Positions 23,214-31,294 of a stretch of DNA of 33,277 nt are shown in pieces. Source of the DNA: a bacterium (lineage in GTDB: Bacteria; Pseudomonadota; Gammaproteobacteria; Burkholderiales; SG8-41); assembly GCA_027310225.1 (NCBI GenBank), contig DAIDBG010000211.1, positions 1-33,277 on the forward strand, given 5' to 3'. Numbering within the stretch: position 1 is the first letter of the stretch; each line of letters starts with the position of its first letter. The translations under genes and the position numbers were made by a program. The notes under the pieces were generated by a model. It ran no database searches. It saw nothing but the letters and a program-made list of their open reading frames with translations, and was not told where the DNA came from.

Positions 23214-23408
23214 TTACGGGAATTCGGGCTCCGGCGGGGACGGCTCTTCCGGCGGCGGCGGGGATATTTCCGACTCCACTCCGGGTTCCCCCTCGGGAAG
23301 CGGCGGTGGAATTTCCAGCGGCGTCTCCGGCTCCGCCTCGGGCGGCGGCACCGGAATCTCCGGCGAGGGGCGCGAACACGCGGCGCGGGGCAAGGCGGGC
23401 CCCTGCAA
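23214..23408 (-). CDS. Small Pro/Glu-rich hypothetical ORF (tentative)
   Basis: 64 aa, PEIPVPPPEAEPETPLEIPPPLPEGEPGVESEISPPPPEEPSPPEPEF, tightly upstream of the CheR ORF; compositionally biased, could be spurious. Confidence 0.4.
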   Translation of the reverse strand: MQGPALPRAACSRPSPEIPVPPPEAEPETPLEIPPPLPEGEPGVESEISPPPPEEPSPPEPEFP

Positions 23409-23420
23409 TGTCAGCGGCTA

Positions 23421-23627
23421 GGAGTGTGTCGGACCTTGTCCCGACACACTCCTTACGCAAAACCGCCCGCCGGTAAATGACAGGGTTGAATTTGAAATGC
23501 CTGAATTTGGCACCGCTTCAACACCTTTTGATGACCAAAACAGGTCTTTTGACTCTGCTCTGTTGCAATTCTGCGGGCGGTTTTGCATTTAGCAGCCTGT
23601 CGGAACTTCAAGTCCGACAGGCTGCTA
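23421..23627. repeat. Composite structured intergenic element (copy 1): hairpin, long-range stem, hairpin
   Basis: Hairpin 23421-23432/23441-23452 (GGAGTGTGTCGG/CCGACACACTCC); long-range stem 23457-23470/23573-23586 (GCAAAACCGCCCGC/GCGGGCGGTTTTGC); hairpin 23590-23604/23613-23627 (TAGCAGCCTGTCGGA/TCCGACAGGCTGCTA). All perfect. Confidence 0.92.
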
Positions 23628-23885
23628 GCGCTCTTCCTGCTCGCCGGGCGGCGTGCCGCGCTCGAGCAACCATCCATCCGGCTCGCCTTCGGCTTCGGGC
23701 CAGTCCTGGAGGGGATCCTCAACCGACCCCTCGACCGCCGCGTCCGCCTCCCGGCCGGCCTCCGGTTTTTCGATCCCGACCAGCCCGGGGTTCAGGGCCT
23801 CGAGATCCGGCGGCGCCGGCGGGACCGGCGCCGCCGCCTTGACCCTGGGTCCCGCCTTCGCCTGGACGCGCCTTCTCGTTCCCAT
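23625..23885 (-). CDS. Small Pro/Glu/Ala-rich hypothetical ORF downstream of Hsp20
   Basis: 86 aa MGTRRRVQAKAGPRVKAAAPVPPAPPDLEALNPGLVGIEKPEAGREADAAVEGSVEDPLQDWPEAEGEPDGWLLERG; starts directly after the hsp20 stop; its TAG stop lies in the repeat hairpin. Confidence 0.5.
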   Translation of the reverse strand: MGTRRRVQAKAGPRVKAAAPVPPAPPDLEALNPGLVGIEKPEAGREADAAVEGSVEDPLQDWPEAEGEPDGWLLERGTPPGEQEER

Positions 23886-24395
23886 CTACTCGACGGTGAC
23901 CGTGTGGCGCTTCGATTTCTCGACCTTGGGCAGCGTCACTTCGAGCACGCCGTCCTTCATGGCCGCCTTGGCCTTGGCGCTCTCGACCTGCGCCGGCAGC
24001 GCGACGGTCCGGGCAAACGACCCCCGGGAAATCTCGCACCGGTAGTAGTCGCCCTTTTCCTCCTTCTCTTCGCGCCGCATCGTCGCCTTGATGGTGACGC
24101 TGGTGTCGCTCGTCGAGATCTCGATGTCCTTCTTCTCCACGCCGGGAAGCTCCGCGCGCACGAGCACGTCCTCGTCGCGGTCGATCACGTCGACCTTCGG
24201 CATCCGCAGCTCGGCACCTTCGGTCCACGCCGGCCATTCCATGTGCCAGGGCCGCATCCATCCGCGCGGCGGAAAATCGCCGAAAATGCGGTCCATCATG
24301 TGTTCCATCTCGTCAAACGCGCGCAGCGGGCGCACCGGCGCCGCCTTCTCGATTTCCTTGCCTTTCTCCACTACAGCGAGTCTATGCTTGGTCAT
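23886..24395 (-). CDS. Hsp20/alpha-crystallin family small heat shock protein
   Basis: MPKVDVIDRDEDVLVRAELPGVEKKDIEISTSDTSVTIKATMRREEKEEKGDYYRCEISRGSFARTVALPAQVESAKAKAAMKDGVLEVTLPKVEKSKRHTVTVE. Confidence 0.95.
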   Translation of the reverse strand: MTKHRLAVVEKGKEIEKAAPVRPLRAFDEMEHMMDRIFGDFPPRGWMRPWHMEWPAWTEGAELRMPKVDVIDRDEDVLVRAELPGVEKKDIEISTSDTSVTIKATMRREEKEEKGDYYRCEISRGSFARTVALPAQVESAKAKAAMKDGVLEVTLPKVEKSKRHTVTVE

Positions 24396-24494
24396 GACCG
24401 TTTCTCCTGTCTCGATTGGATCGTCACTGGGTCAGGGCAGCCTCGTTGGCCGCCTGCCGATTAAAAACTCTACAACCAGGCCGGGGAAAACGTT

Positions 24495-24508
24495 TTGATC
24501 CACATCAA
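24495..24508 (-). promoter_or_regulatory. FNR/ANR-type box TTGATCCACATCAA upstream of hsp20
   Basis: Perfect consensus; minus-strand TAGAGT at 24472-24467 is a -10 candidate at class II spacing. Confidence 0.78.
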
Positions 24509-24520
24509 TGCCCCGCGGCG

Positions 24521-24649
24521 TCAGGGACGCCGCCGCTCGCGTTCCCCCCGGCGCGCCAGCGCCCGCAAGCGCTCGTAGAGCTCGCGCTCCTCGGCGCTCG
24601 TGCGCTCGGGAACGCGGACGTCGATGCGCAGGTTGATGCCGCTCCGCGA
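24521..24649 (-). pseudogene. C-terminal remnant of a DnaJ/CbpA-family co-chaperone gene
   Basis: In frame directly after the groEL TGA: SRSGINLRIDVRVPERTSAEERELYERLRALARRGERERRRP*, resembling the extreme C-terminus of DnaJ/CbpA proteins (V.VPE.LS..ERELYE.L). No start codon and no J-domain. Confidence 0.6.
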
Positions 24650-26254
24650 TCACTCCATCGCCGGAGCGCGGGTCTCCTCCCGCGCCCGGGCGATCATGCA
24701 GTCGGTGGTGAGGATCAGGCCCGCGATCGAGGCGGCGTTCTGCAGCGCGGTGCGCGTGACCTTGCACGGATCGAGCACGCCCATCTTGACCATGTCGCCG
24801 TACTCGTTGGTGAGCGCGTTGAAGCCGTAGTCGCCTTCGCCCTCGACCACGCGGTTGAGCACCACCGAGGGCTCCTCCCCGGCGTTGGCGACGATCTGGC
24901 GCAGCGGCTCCTCGAGCGCGCGCAGCACGATGCGGATGCCGGCGTCCTGGTCCGGGTTTTCGCCGCGCAGGGCGCCGAGCTTCGCGCGCGCCCGCAGCAG
25001 CGCCACACCCCCGCCCGGCAGGATCCCCTCCTCGATGGCCGCGTGGGTCGCGTGCACCGCGTCATCGACGCGTGACTTCTTCTCCTTCATCTCGGTTTCG
25101 GTGGCCGCGCCCACCTTCACCACGGCCACCCCGCCGCCGAGCTTCGCCGCCCGCTCCTGCAGCTTCTCGCGGTCGTAATCGCTGGTGGCGGCCTCGATCT
25201 GCTTGCGGATATCCGCGACGCGTGCCTTGATCGCGGCGGGATCTCCCGCCCCGCCGATGATCGTCGTGTCGTCCTTGTCCACCTCAACGCGCTTGGCGTG
25301 GCCGAGATCCGCCAGCTCGACGCGGTCGAGCTTGCGTCCCGCCTCCTCGCTCACCACGCGCCCGCCGGTGAGCACCGCCAGGTCTTCCAGCATGGCCTTG
25401 CGCCGGTCGCCGAAGCCCGGGGCCTTGACCGCGCAGCTCTTCACGACGCCGCGCAGCATGTTGACGACCAGGGTGGCGAGCGCGTCGCCCTCCACCTCCT
25501 CGGCCACCACCAGCAGCGGCTTGCCGGCCTTCGCCACCAGCTCGAGCAGCGGCAGCAGCTCCGGGATCGAGGAGATCTTCTTGTCGTGCATCAGAACGTA
25601 AACGTCCTCGAGGATCGCGGATTGCTTCTCGGCGTTGTTGATGAAATAGGGCGAGAGGAACCCGCGGTCGAATTGCATGCCCTCCACCACCTCCAACTCG
25701 CTGGCGAGCCCGGAGGCTTCCTCGACGGTGATCACGCCTTCCTTGCCGACTTTTTCCATGGCGCGGGCGATGAGCTCGCCGATCGAGCGGTCGGAATTGG
25801 CGGAGATGGTGGCCACCTGCGCGATCTCGGTCGGGGTGGCGCAGGGCTTGGCGAGGCGCTTCAGCTCCGCGGTCACCGCTTCCACGGCCTGGTCGATGCC
25901 GCGCTTGAGGTCCATCGGGTTCATGCCGGCGGCGACGTGTTTCATGCCCTCGGTGACGATGCCGTGCGCGAGCAGCATCGCGGTCGTGGTGCCGTCGCCG
26001 GCGACGTCGGAAGTCTTGCTGGCGACCTCGCGCACCATCTGCGCGCCCATGTTCTCGAAGCGGTCCTCGAGCTCGATCTCCTTCGCCACGATCACGCCGG
26101 AGTTGATGATCGTGGGGGCGCCGAACTCGCGGTCGAGCACGACGGTGCGCGACTTCGGACCGAGCGTCACTCGGACCGCCTGCACCAGCGTGTTGACGCC
26201 GGCCAGGATCTTCGCGCGCACGTCCTCGTGAAAGAGAATTTCCTTGCCGGGCAT
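24650..26254 (-). CDS. groEL: 60 kDa chaperonin GroEL (secondary paralogue; no groES in window)
   Basis: [99 protein letters not shown] at 26254; the 759-aa track ORF is an upstream over-extension. Confidence 0.96.
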   Translation of the reverse strand: MPGKEILFHEDVRAKILAGVNTLVQAVRVTLGPKSRTVVLDREFGAPTIINSGVIVAKEIELEDRFENMGAQMVREVASKTSDVAGDGTTTAMLLAHGIVTEGMKHVAAGMNPMDLKRGIDQAVEAVTAELKRLAKPCATPTEIAQVATISANSDRSIGELIARAMEKVGKEGVITVEEASGLASELEVVEGMQFDRGFLSPYFINNAEKQSAILEDVYVLMHDKKISSIPELLPLLELVAKAGKPLLVVAEEVEGDALATLVVNMLRGVVKSCAVKAPGFGDRRKAMLEDLAVLTGGRVVSEEAGRKLDRVELADLGHAKRVEVDKDDTTIIGGAGDPAAIKARVADIRKQIEAATSDYDREKLQERAAKLGGGVAVVKVGAATETEMKEKKSRVDDAVHATHAAIEEGILPGGGVALLRARAKLGALRGENPDQDAGIRIVLRALEEPLRQIVANAGEEPSVVLNRVVEGEGDYGFNALTNEYGDMVKMGVLDPCKVTRTALQNAASIAGLILTTDCMIARAREETRAPAME

Positions 26255-26269
26255 CCCGATCGCTCCCCG

Positions 26270-26296
26270 CGGCGGGCGGGCGCCGCGCGCCCGCCG
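26270..26296. repeat. 9-bp perfect inverted repeat with 9-nt spacer in the groEL leader
   Basis: CGGCGGGCG (26270-26278) N9 CGCCCGCCG (26288-26296), directly upstream of the putative groEL SD. Confidence 0.75.
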
Positions 26297-26344
26297 ATCC
26301 CGCAAATGACCCGTGCATTCTCGCGGCAGGCAGGGGCAGCAGTG

Positions 26345-26358
26345 TTGACCTAGATCAA
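26345..26358 (-). promoter_or_regulatory. FNR/ANR-type box TTGACCTAGATCAA upstream of groEL
   Basis: Near-perfect consensus; minus-strand GAGAAT at 26322-26317 is a -10 candidate at class II spacing. Confidence 0.75.
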
Positions 26359-26448
26359 GACTTCGCCGGCGGGCGGCGCCGGAGGCATTTGTGGCCCCGG
26401 CCGAAGGTTGCCGGGGGGTTGCCGGCCGGCGGCACGCCGGGCCGGGAG

Positions 26449-26988
26449 TTACTCGGAGACGGGTACGCCGCGCCGTGCCGCCATGCCGGCGCCGATCGCC
26501 TTCAGGTCCTCGCGCGAGAGCAGCATCTCGGCGAGCGGAAACAGGCTCGCTTCCTCCACCGTGATGTGCGCGTGGTAGAGCTTGACGAAGCGGTCCACCT
26601 CCAGCACGTCGAGCGGCGTCTTCTCGCCGGCCGATATCTCCTGCAGCGCCGCCCGCAACTCGGTCCATACCCGCTCCATCGCGCGGTGCTCGGTTGCGAT
26701 GTCGGCCACCAGGCGGGTGAGCGATGAGCCGCGGCTGATGGTCGCCGCCGCCATCATGCGCGGCAGCAGGTCCTGCTCCTCGTCCGCGTGGTGGTGGCGG
26801 GCCGCGGTATCGAAGTAGCGCATGACGTTCGACGCCGCCAGCCGCGCCTGCCCGTCGTTGCCGTGGTCCTTCAGGTGCGCGACCAGCCGCCGCAGCGTGT
26901 CGCACTGCGCGTGGGTGCGCTGGTGGCACGCTTTCAGCGCCTGGAGCGGCTGCGAGAAATCGGGGATAGCGTTCGGAAGATCGCTCAT
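26449..26988 (-). CDS. Hemerythrin (HHE cation-binding) domain protein
   Basis: 179 aa; [84 protein letters not shown]: His/Glu pattern of HHE domains. Confidence 0.92.
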   Translation of the reverse strand: MSDLPNAIPDFSQPLQALKACHQRTHAQCDTLRRLVAHLKDHGNDGQARLAASNVMRYFDTAARHHHADEEQDLLPRMMAAATISRGSSLTRLVADIATEHRAMERVWTELRAALQEISAGEKTPLDVLEVDRFVKLYHAHITVEEASLFPLAEMLLSREDLKAIGAGMAARRGVPVSE

Positions 26989-27081
26989 GGGGGATATCTT
27001 ACGACAAAATGCAGCCGCAAGCCGTCATCGGGAACCCGCCCTGTTCTGCGGCGGTGCCGGGCACGTCCCTGATTTGCCTCA

Positions 27082-27099
27082 CTTTGACATAAGTCAAAG
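27082..27099 (+). promoter_or_regulatory. FNR/DNR-type palindrome CTTTGACATAAGTCAAAG
   Basis: Perfect 7-bp arms with 4-nt spacer; plus-strand CACAAT at 27121-27126 is a -10 candidate at class II spacing, upstream of the radical SAM/ubiUV operon. Confidence 0.82.
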
Positions 27100-27155
27100 A
27101 ACTGCCAGGCGCGCGTGGCGCACAATGTCCGGATTGCCATGAACCTATCCCAACC

Positions 27156-27249
27156 AGCAGCCTGTCGGACTTGGATTCCATGGTCTTTTTTGCCATTTTC
27201 CGGCAGGCGATCTTGCCCGAGGAGTGGGTCGGGACAAAGTCCGGCAAAC
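27156..27249 (-). repeat. Second, shorter and inverted copy of the 23421-23627 element
   Basis: Minus strand 27249-27191 aligns without gaps to 23424-23482 (47/59 identical by my count), and 27156-27172 is the exact reverse complement of 23610-23626 (AAGTCCGACAGGCTGCT). Confidence 0.88.
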
Positions 27250-27346
27250 CCCTGGCGCCGGTGATGTACCCATCCGGATTCCGCACCGGAGGTTCGCGCG
27301 CGGTCTCCGTCCCACGCTGCTGCCGACGGCCGCCGCCACCGCCTCC

Positions 27347-29233
27347 ATGACCGTGCGCCTGCTGCTCATCAATCCGAAGTTCCGCGAGAGCTTCTGGAGC
27401 TTCAAGTGGGCGGTCGAAGGGGTCCTCCCCGGCAAGCGCGCCGTGAATCCGCCGCTCGGGCTCGCCACGCTGGCCGCGCTCTGCCCCCCGCACTGGCACG
27501 TCGAGATCGTGGACGAGAACATCGAGCCGGTGCCGCTCAGGCCGCGCGCCGACCTGATCGGCGTGTGCGGGATGGGAGTGCAGTTCGGGCGCCAGAGCGA
27601 GCTCCTCGCCTATTACCGCAACCAGGGCTACCGCACGGTGGCGGGAGGCAGCTACGCCTCGCTCTGCCCCGATCTCTATGCGCAGCTCGCCGACAGCGTG
27701 GTTGCCGGGGAAGCCGAGTACATCTGGCCGCGGTTCTGCGAGGAATTCGAGCGCGGCGCCCCGCGCGCGCTCTACCGCGAAACCGGCACCGTTTCCCTCG
27801 CCGATTCGCCGGTCCCGCGCTTTGACCTGCTCAAGCTGGAGAAGTACACCACGGCGACGCTGCAGTTCTCGCGCGGCTGCCCGTTCCGCTGCGAATTCTG
27901 CGACATCATCGTGATGTTCGGGCGCAAGCCGCGCTGCAAGACGCCGGAACAGGTGGGCCGGGAGCTCGACGCGCTGAGGGCGCGCGGCGTGCGCAACGTC
28001 TTTTTCGTGGACGACAACCTGATCGGGCACCGGGCGCAGGCCGGGCACCTGCTGCGGTTTCTGCGCGCCTACCAGGAGCGGCACGGCTACTGGTTTCATT
28101 TCGGCACCGAGGCTTCCCTCAACCTCGCACAGGACGCGGAACTGCTCGGGCTGTTCCGGGACGCCCGTTTCGAGTGGCTGTTCATCGGCATCGAGTCCCC
28201 GGACGAGGAGACGCTCCGGCAGACGCGCAAGACCCAGAACATCCACGAGAACGTGCTGACCTCGATCCGGCGCATCTACTCGTACGGCATAGACGTGCTC
28301 GCCGGATTCATCATCGGCTTTGACAACGATACGCCCGCCACTTTCGAGCTGCAGCGCCGCTTCATCCGCGACGCCGGGATCCAGGTCGCGATGATCGGGC
28401 TGCTCACGGCGTTGCCCAGGACCCCGCTCTACGAGCGCCTGCAGCGCGAAGGACGCCTCATCGCGCAGGCCGACAGCACCGACAACACCAAGCCGCGCAC
28501 CAATTTCCTGCCCCTGCGCATGAGCTACGAGGACATGGTGCGCGGCTACATGGACCTTTACCGGAGCCTGCTGTCCGACCGCGGGATCGCGGAACGGGTG
28601 CGCAGCAAGATTCGCCACATGGCGGACCCGGTGTACCGCGGAGAGTACTCGGCGCGCGAGCAGATCGGCATCATCGCCCGGCTTCTCACGAAGGGCATCG
28701 CGCGCGGCGGCGGGCGCAGGGTCTTTCACTTCGCGTGCAGCCTGCCGTGGCTCGCGCCGCGCAAGCTGCCGCTCGCGATCGTGGACTGGATCGCGGGGCT
28801 GGCGATGCGCGACTACGTGGACCGCCACTTCGCCGCTCCGCGCGTGCGAGACGCCGCGGTCGCCGGCAAATGGTTCGCCTCGATCGAGCGCGCGATCCGG
28901 CGCTACGTCGAGGACGGCAGGGCGAGCGTGGAGCTGAAACTCCTCGCCGATTCGGTCCCGCGGCTCAAGCTGCGGATCGCCGGCCGGCTCGACCGCGCTT
29001 TCTTCACGCGCTGCGCGAGCCGGCTCGTGCGGCTGCTCGGCTGCACGCGCGCGTCGGTCACGCTGGTGGTGGACGAGCTCGAAGCGCCGCAACTGCGCAA
29101 CCTGCAGCATCTGCTGCGGCGCCTCGCCCGCTACGGCGACCGTGTCTTCATCGAGGTGAGCGAGCGGCTGCGGCACTCGGTCCCGGTGGACTCCTCGGTG
29201 TTCAACCTCATTCTGGAAGCAGACGCCAGGTGA
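27347..29233 (+). CDS. B12-binding-domain radical SAM protein
   Basis: N-terminal MTVRLLLINPKF...NPPLGLATLAALCPPHWHVEIVDENIEPV; cluster motif FSRGCPFRCEFCDIIVMFGRKPR (CX3CX2C); GIESPDEETLRQTRKTQN. ATG 27347 preferred to track start 27224. Confidence 0.92.
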   Translation: MTVRLLLINPKFRESFWSFKWAVEGVLPGKRAVNPPLGLATLAALCPPHWHVEIVDENIEPVPLRPRADLIGVCGMGVQFGRQSELLAYYRNQGYRTVAGGSYASLCPDLYAQLADSVVAGEAEYIWPRFCEEFERGAPRALYRETGTVSLADSPVPRFDLLKLEKYTTATLQFSRGCPFRCEFCDIIVMFGRKPRCKTPEQVGRELDALRARGVRNVFFVDDNLIGHRAQAGHLLRFLRAYQERHGYWFHFGTEASLNLAQDAELLGLFRDARFEWLFIGIESPDEETLRQTRKTQNIHENVLTSIRRIYSYGIDVLAGFIIGFDNDTPATFELQRRFIRDAGIQVAMIGLLTALPRTPLYERLQREGRLIAQADSTDNTKPRTNFLPLRMSYEDMVRGYMDLYRSLLSDRGIAERVRSKIRHMADPVYRGEYSAREQIGIIARLLTKGIARGGGRRVFHFACSLPWLAPRKLPLAIVDWIAGLAMRDYVDRHFAAPRVRDAAVAGKWFASIERAIRRYVEDGRASVELKLLADSVPRLKLRIAGRLDRAFFTRCASRLVRLLGCTRASVTLVVDELEAPQLRNLQHLLRRLARYGDRVFIEVSERLRHSVPVDSSVFNLILEADAR

Positions 29234-29243
29234 CGGCGCTGTC

Positions 29244-30257
29244 ATGGGCAAAAGCGCGCGCCTCGAGCTGGTGTGCCCGGCGGGCAACCTCCCCTCGCTG
29301 CGGGCGGCCGTGGACCACGGCGCCGACTGCGTCTATATCGGCCTGCGCGACAACACCAACGCCCGCAACTTCGGCGGGCTCAATTTCGATCCCGCCACCG
29401 CGCGCGAGGGCCTCGACTACGCGCACCGCAAGGGCGCGAAGGTGCTGCTCGCGATCAACACCTATCCGCAGCCCGCGACCTGGCAGCGCTGGACCTGCGC
29501 CGTGGACACCGCGGCCGATCTCGGGGTTGACGCCATCATCGTCGCCGATCCGGGGCTCATGCGTTACGCCGCCCGGACGCACCCGCAGCTGCAGCTCCAT
29601 CTCTCGGTGCAGGGCTCGGCGACCAGCTACGAGGCGATCAATTTCTACCACCGGCAGTTCAACGTACGCCGCGCGGTGCTGCCGCGCGTGCTGTCGCTGG
29701 CGCAGGTCGGCGAGGTCGTCCGCAATACGCCGGTCGAGATCGAGGTGTTCGGCTTCGGCAGCCTGTGCGTGATGGTCGAGGGCCGCTGCGCGCTCTCCTC
29801 CTACGTGACCGGAGAGTCCCCCAACATGACCGGCGTATGCTCGCCGGCCGGGGCGGTGCGGTGGGAGCACAGGGCGGACGGGCTCGAGGCGCGGCTGAAC
29901 GGCGTGCTGATCAACCGCTACCGCGACGGTGAGCCCGCCGCCTACCCGACGCTGTGCAAGGGGCGCTTCCGGGCGGGCGAGGACGTTTACTACGCAATCG
30001 AGGAGCCGGCGAGCCTGAACGCGCTCGAGCTGCTGGCGGAACTCGCCCGCATCGGCGTTGCCGCCGTCAAGATCGAAGGCCGCCAGCGCAGCCCCGTCTA
30101 TGTCGCCGCGGTCACGCGCGTATGGCGGCAGGCGCTCGATGCGCTCATGCGGGACACCGGCGGCTGCGCGGTGCAGCCGCAGTGGGCCGCGGAGCTGCGC
30201 CGCATGTCCGAAGGGCGGTGCCACACGCTCGGCGCCTACCACCGGCCCTGGAAATGA
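29244..30257 (+). CDS. ubiU: O2-independent ubiquinone hydroxylation protein UbiU (peptidase U32 family)
   Basis: [48 protein letters not shown]; four candidate cluster-ligand Cys (GSLC, GRC, GVC, YPTLC); followed by UbiV and UbiT homologues. Confidence 0.92.
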   Translation: MGKSARLELVCPAGNLPSLRAAVDHGADCVYIGLRDNTNARNFGGLNFDPATAREGLDYAHRKGAKVLLAINTYPQPATWQRWTCAVDTAADLGVDAIIVADPGLMRYAARTHPQLQLHLSVQGSATSYEAINFYHRQFNVRRAVLPRVLSLAQVGEVVRNTPVEIEVFGFGSLCVMVEGRCALSSYVTGESPNMTGVCSPAGAVRWEHRADGLEARLNGVLINRYRDGEPAAYPTLCKGRFRAGEDVYYAIEEPASLNALELLAELARIGVAAVKIEGRQRSPVYVAAVTRVWRQALDALMRDTGGCAVQPQWAAELRRMSEGRCHTLGAYHRPWK

Positions 30258-30279
30258 AACGTCCCTGCCGCAGATTCCC

Positions 30280-31272
30280 ATGAAGCTCGCGCTGGGACCG
30301 CTGCTCTACTACTGGCCGCGCCGGACGGTCATGCAGTTCTACGAGGAGATCGCCGGCACCTCCGTTGACATCGTGTACCTCGGCGAAGTGGTCTGTTCGC
30401 GCCGCCACGAGTTGCGCCTGCCCGACTGGCTGGACCTCGCGGCGGCGCTGCAGGAGGCGGGCAAGGAGGTGGTGCTGTCAACCCAGGCGCTGACCGAATC
30501 CGAGTCGGACCTCAGGACCTTGCGCCGCATCGCCGGCAACGGGCGCTTCCTGGTGGAGGCGAACGACATGGGAGCGGTGAATCTGCTGTCGGGAACCGCG
30601 CCGTTCGTCGCCGGACCGCATTTGAACGTTTACAACCCGCACACGCTCGGCCTGCTCGCCGGGCTCGGCGCCCGGCGCTGGGTGATGCCGGTCGAAATGC
30701 CGCGCCCCATGCTGGAGGACATGCAGCGCGCGAGACCCGCCGGCGTCGAGACCGAGGTGTTCGCTTTCGGCCGGCTGCCGCTCGCGTTCTCGGCGCGCTG
30801 CTTCACCGCGCGCCGCAACAACCTGCCGAAGGACGACTGCCGCTTCAGCTGCATCGAGCACCCGGACGGACTGCCTCTCGCCACGCTCGAGGGCGAGCCG
30901 TTCCTGGTGCTGAACGGGATCCAGACCCAGTCCTCCCACGTCCACAGCCTGATCGCGGAGCTCGATGCGCTCGCCGGACTCGGCGTGGACGCCGTGCGCA
31001 TCAGTCCGCAATCCCGCCACACGCCGCAAATCATCGCGCTGTTCCGCCAGTGCGCGAGCGGCGCACTCGCCCCCGCCGAAGCCGCGCGCGCGCTCGAGCC
31101 GCTGGCGCCGGGCGCGCTGTGCGACGGCTACTGGCATGGGCGACCGGGCCTGACGAGCATCGTGAAAATGATTGACGATGCTCGACCCCTCACCCCTTCC
31201 CCCTCTCCCGAGGGGAGAGGGGAAATGGGCGGCGGTAAATGGCTCGTCAGCCATTTACCCGAGGCTCAATAG
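30280..31272 (+). CDS. ubiV: O2-independent ubiquinone hydroxylation protein UbiV (peptidase U32 family)
   Basis: [86 protein letters not shown] (Cys ligands). C-terminus carries a repeat-derived tail. Confidence 0.93.
   Translation: MKLALGPLLYYWPRRTVMQFYEEIAGTSVDIVYLGEVVCSRRHELRLPDWLDLAAALQEAGKEVVLSTQALTESESDLRTLRRIAGNGRFLVEANDMGAVNLLSGTAPFVAGPHLNVYNPHTLGLLAGLGARRWVMPVEMPRPMLEDMQRARPAGVETEVFAFGRLPLAFSARCFTARRNNLPKDDCRFSCIEHPDGLPLATLEGEPFLVLNGIQTQSSHVHSLIAELDALAGLGVDAVRISPQSRHTPQIIALFRQCASGALAPAEAARALEPLAPGALCDGYWHGRPGLTSIVKMIDDARPLTPSPSPEGRGEMGGGKWLVSHLPEAQ
31154..31259. repeat. Three consecutive hairpins at the ubiV 3' end, including a CTCTCCC/GGGAGAG dispersed-repeat motif
   Basis: CGAGCATCGT(31154-31163)/ACGATGCTCG(31175-31184); CCCCTCTCCC(31200-31209)/GGGAGAGGGG(31213-31222); GGTAAATGGCT(31234-31244)/AGCCATTTACC(31249-31259). 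All perfect. Confidence 0.9.
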
Positions 31273-31294
31273 AGCAGCTGCAGCAACGCGCCTG

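Noticed and set aside
23421-23452. Hairpin GGAGTGTGTCGG...CCGACACACTCC as a simple rho-independent terminator
   Set aside because: No downstream T-run, and the sequence recurs as part of a larger repeat near 27.2 kb.
23485-23627. Integron attC-like site (GTT...AAC arms within a long inverted repeat)
   Set aside because: GTTGAA/TTCAAC does not fit the R/L box consensus (RYYYAAC/GTTRRRY), and no integrase or cassette array is visible.
26270-26296. True CIRCE (HrcA) operator
   Set aside because: Geometry matches but the sequence does not resemble TTAGCACTC-N9-GAGTGCTAA.
26255-26929. N-terminal 225-residue extension of the groEL ORF in the track
   Set aside because: Overlaps the hemerythrin gene in another frame and the FNR box/leader; canonical GroEL begins at [17 protein letters not shown] (26254).
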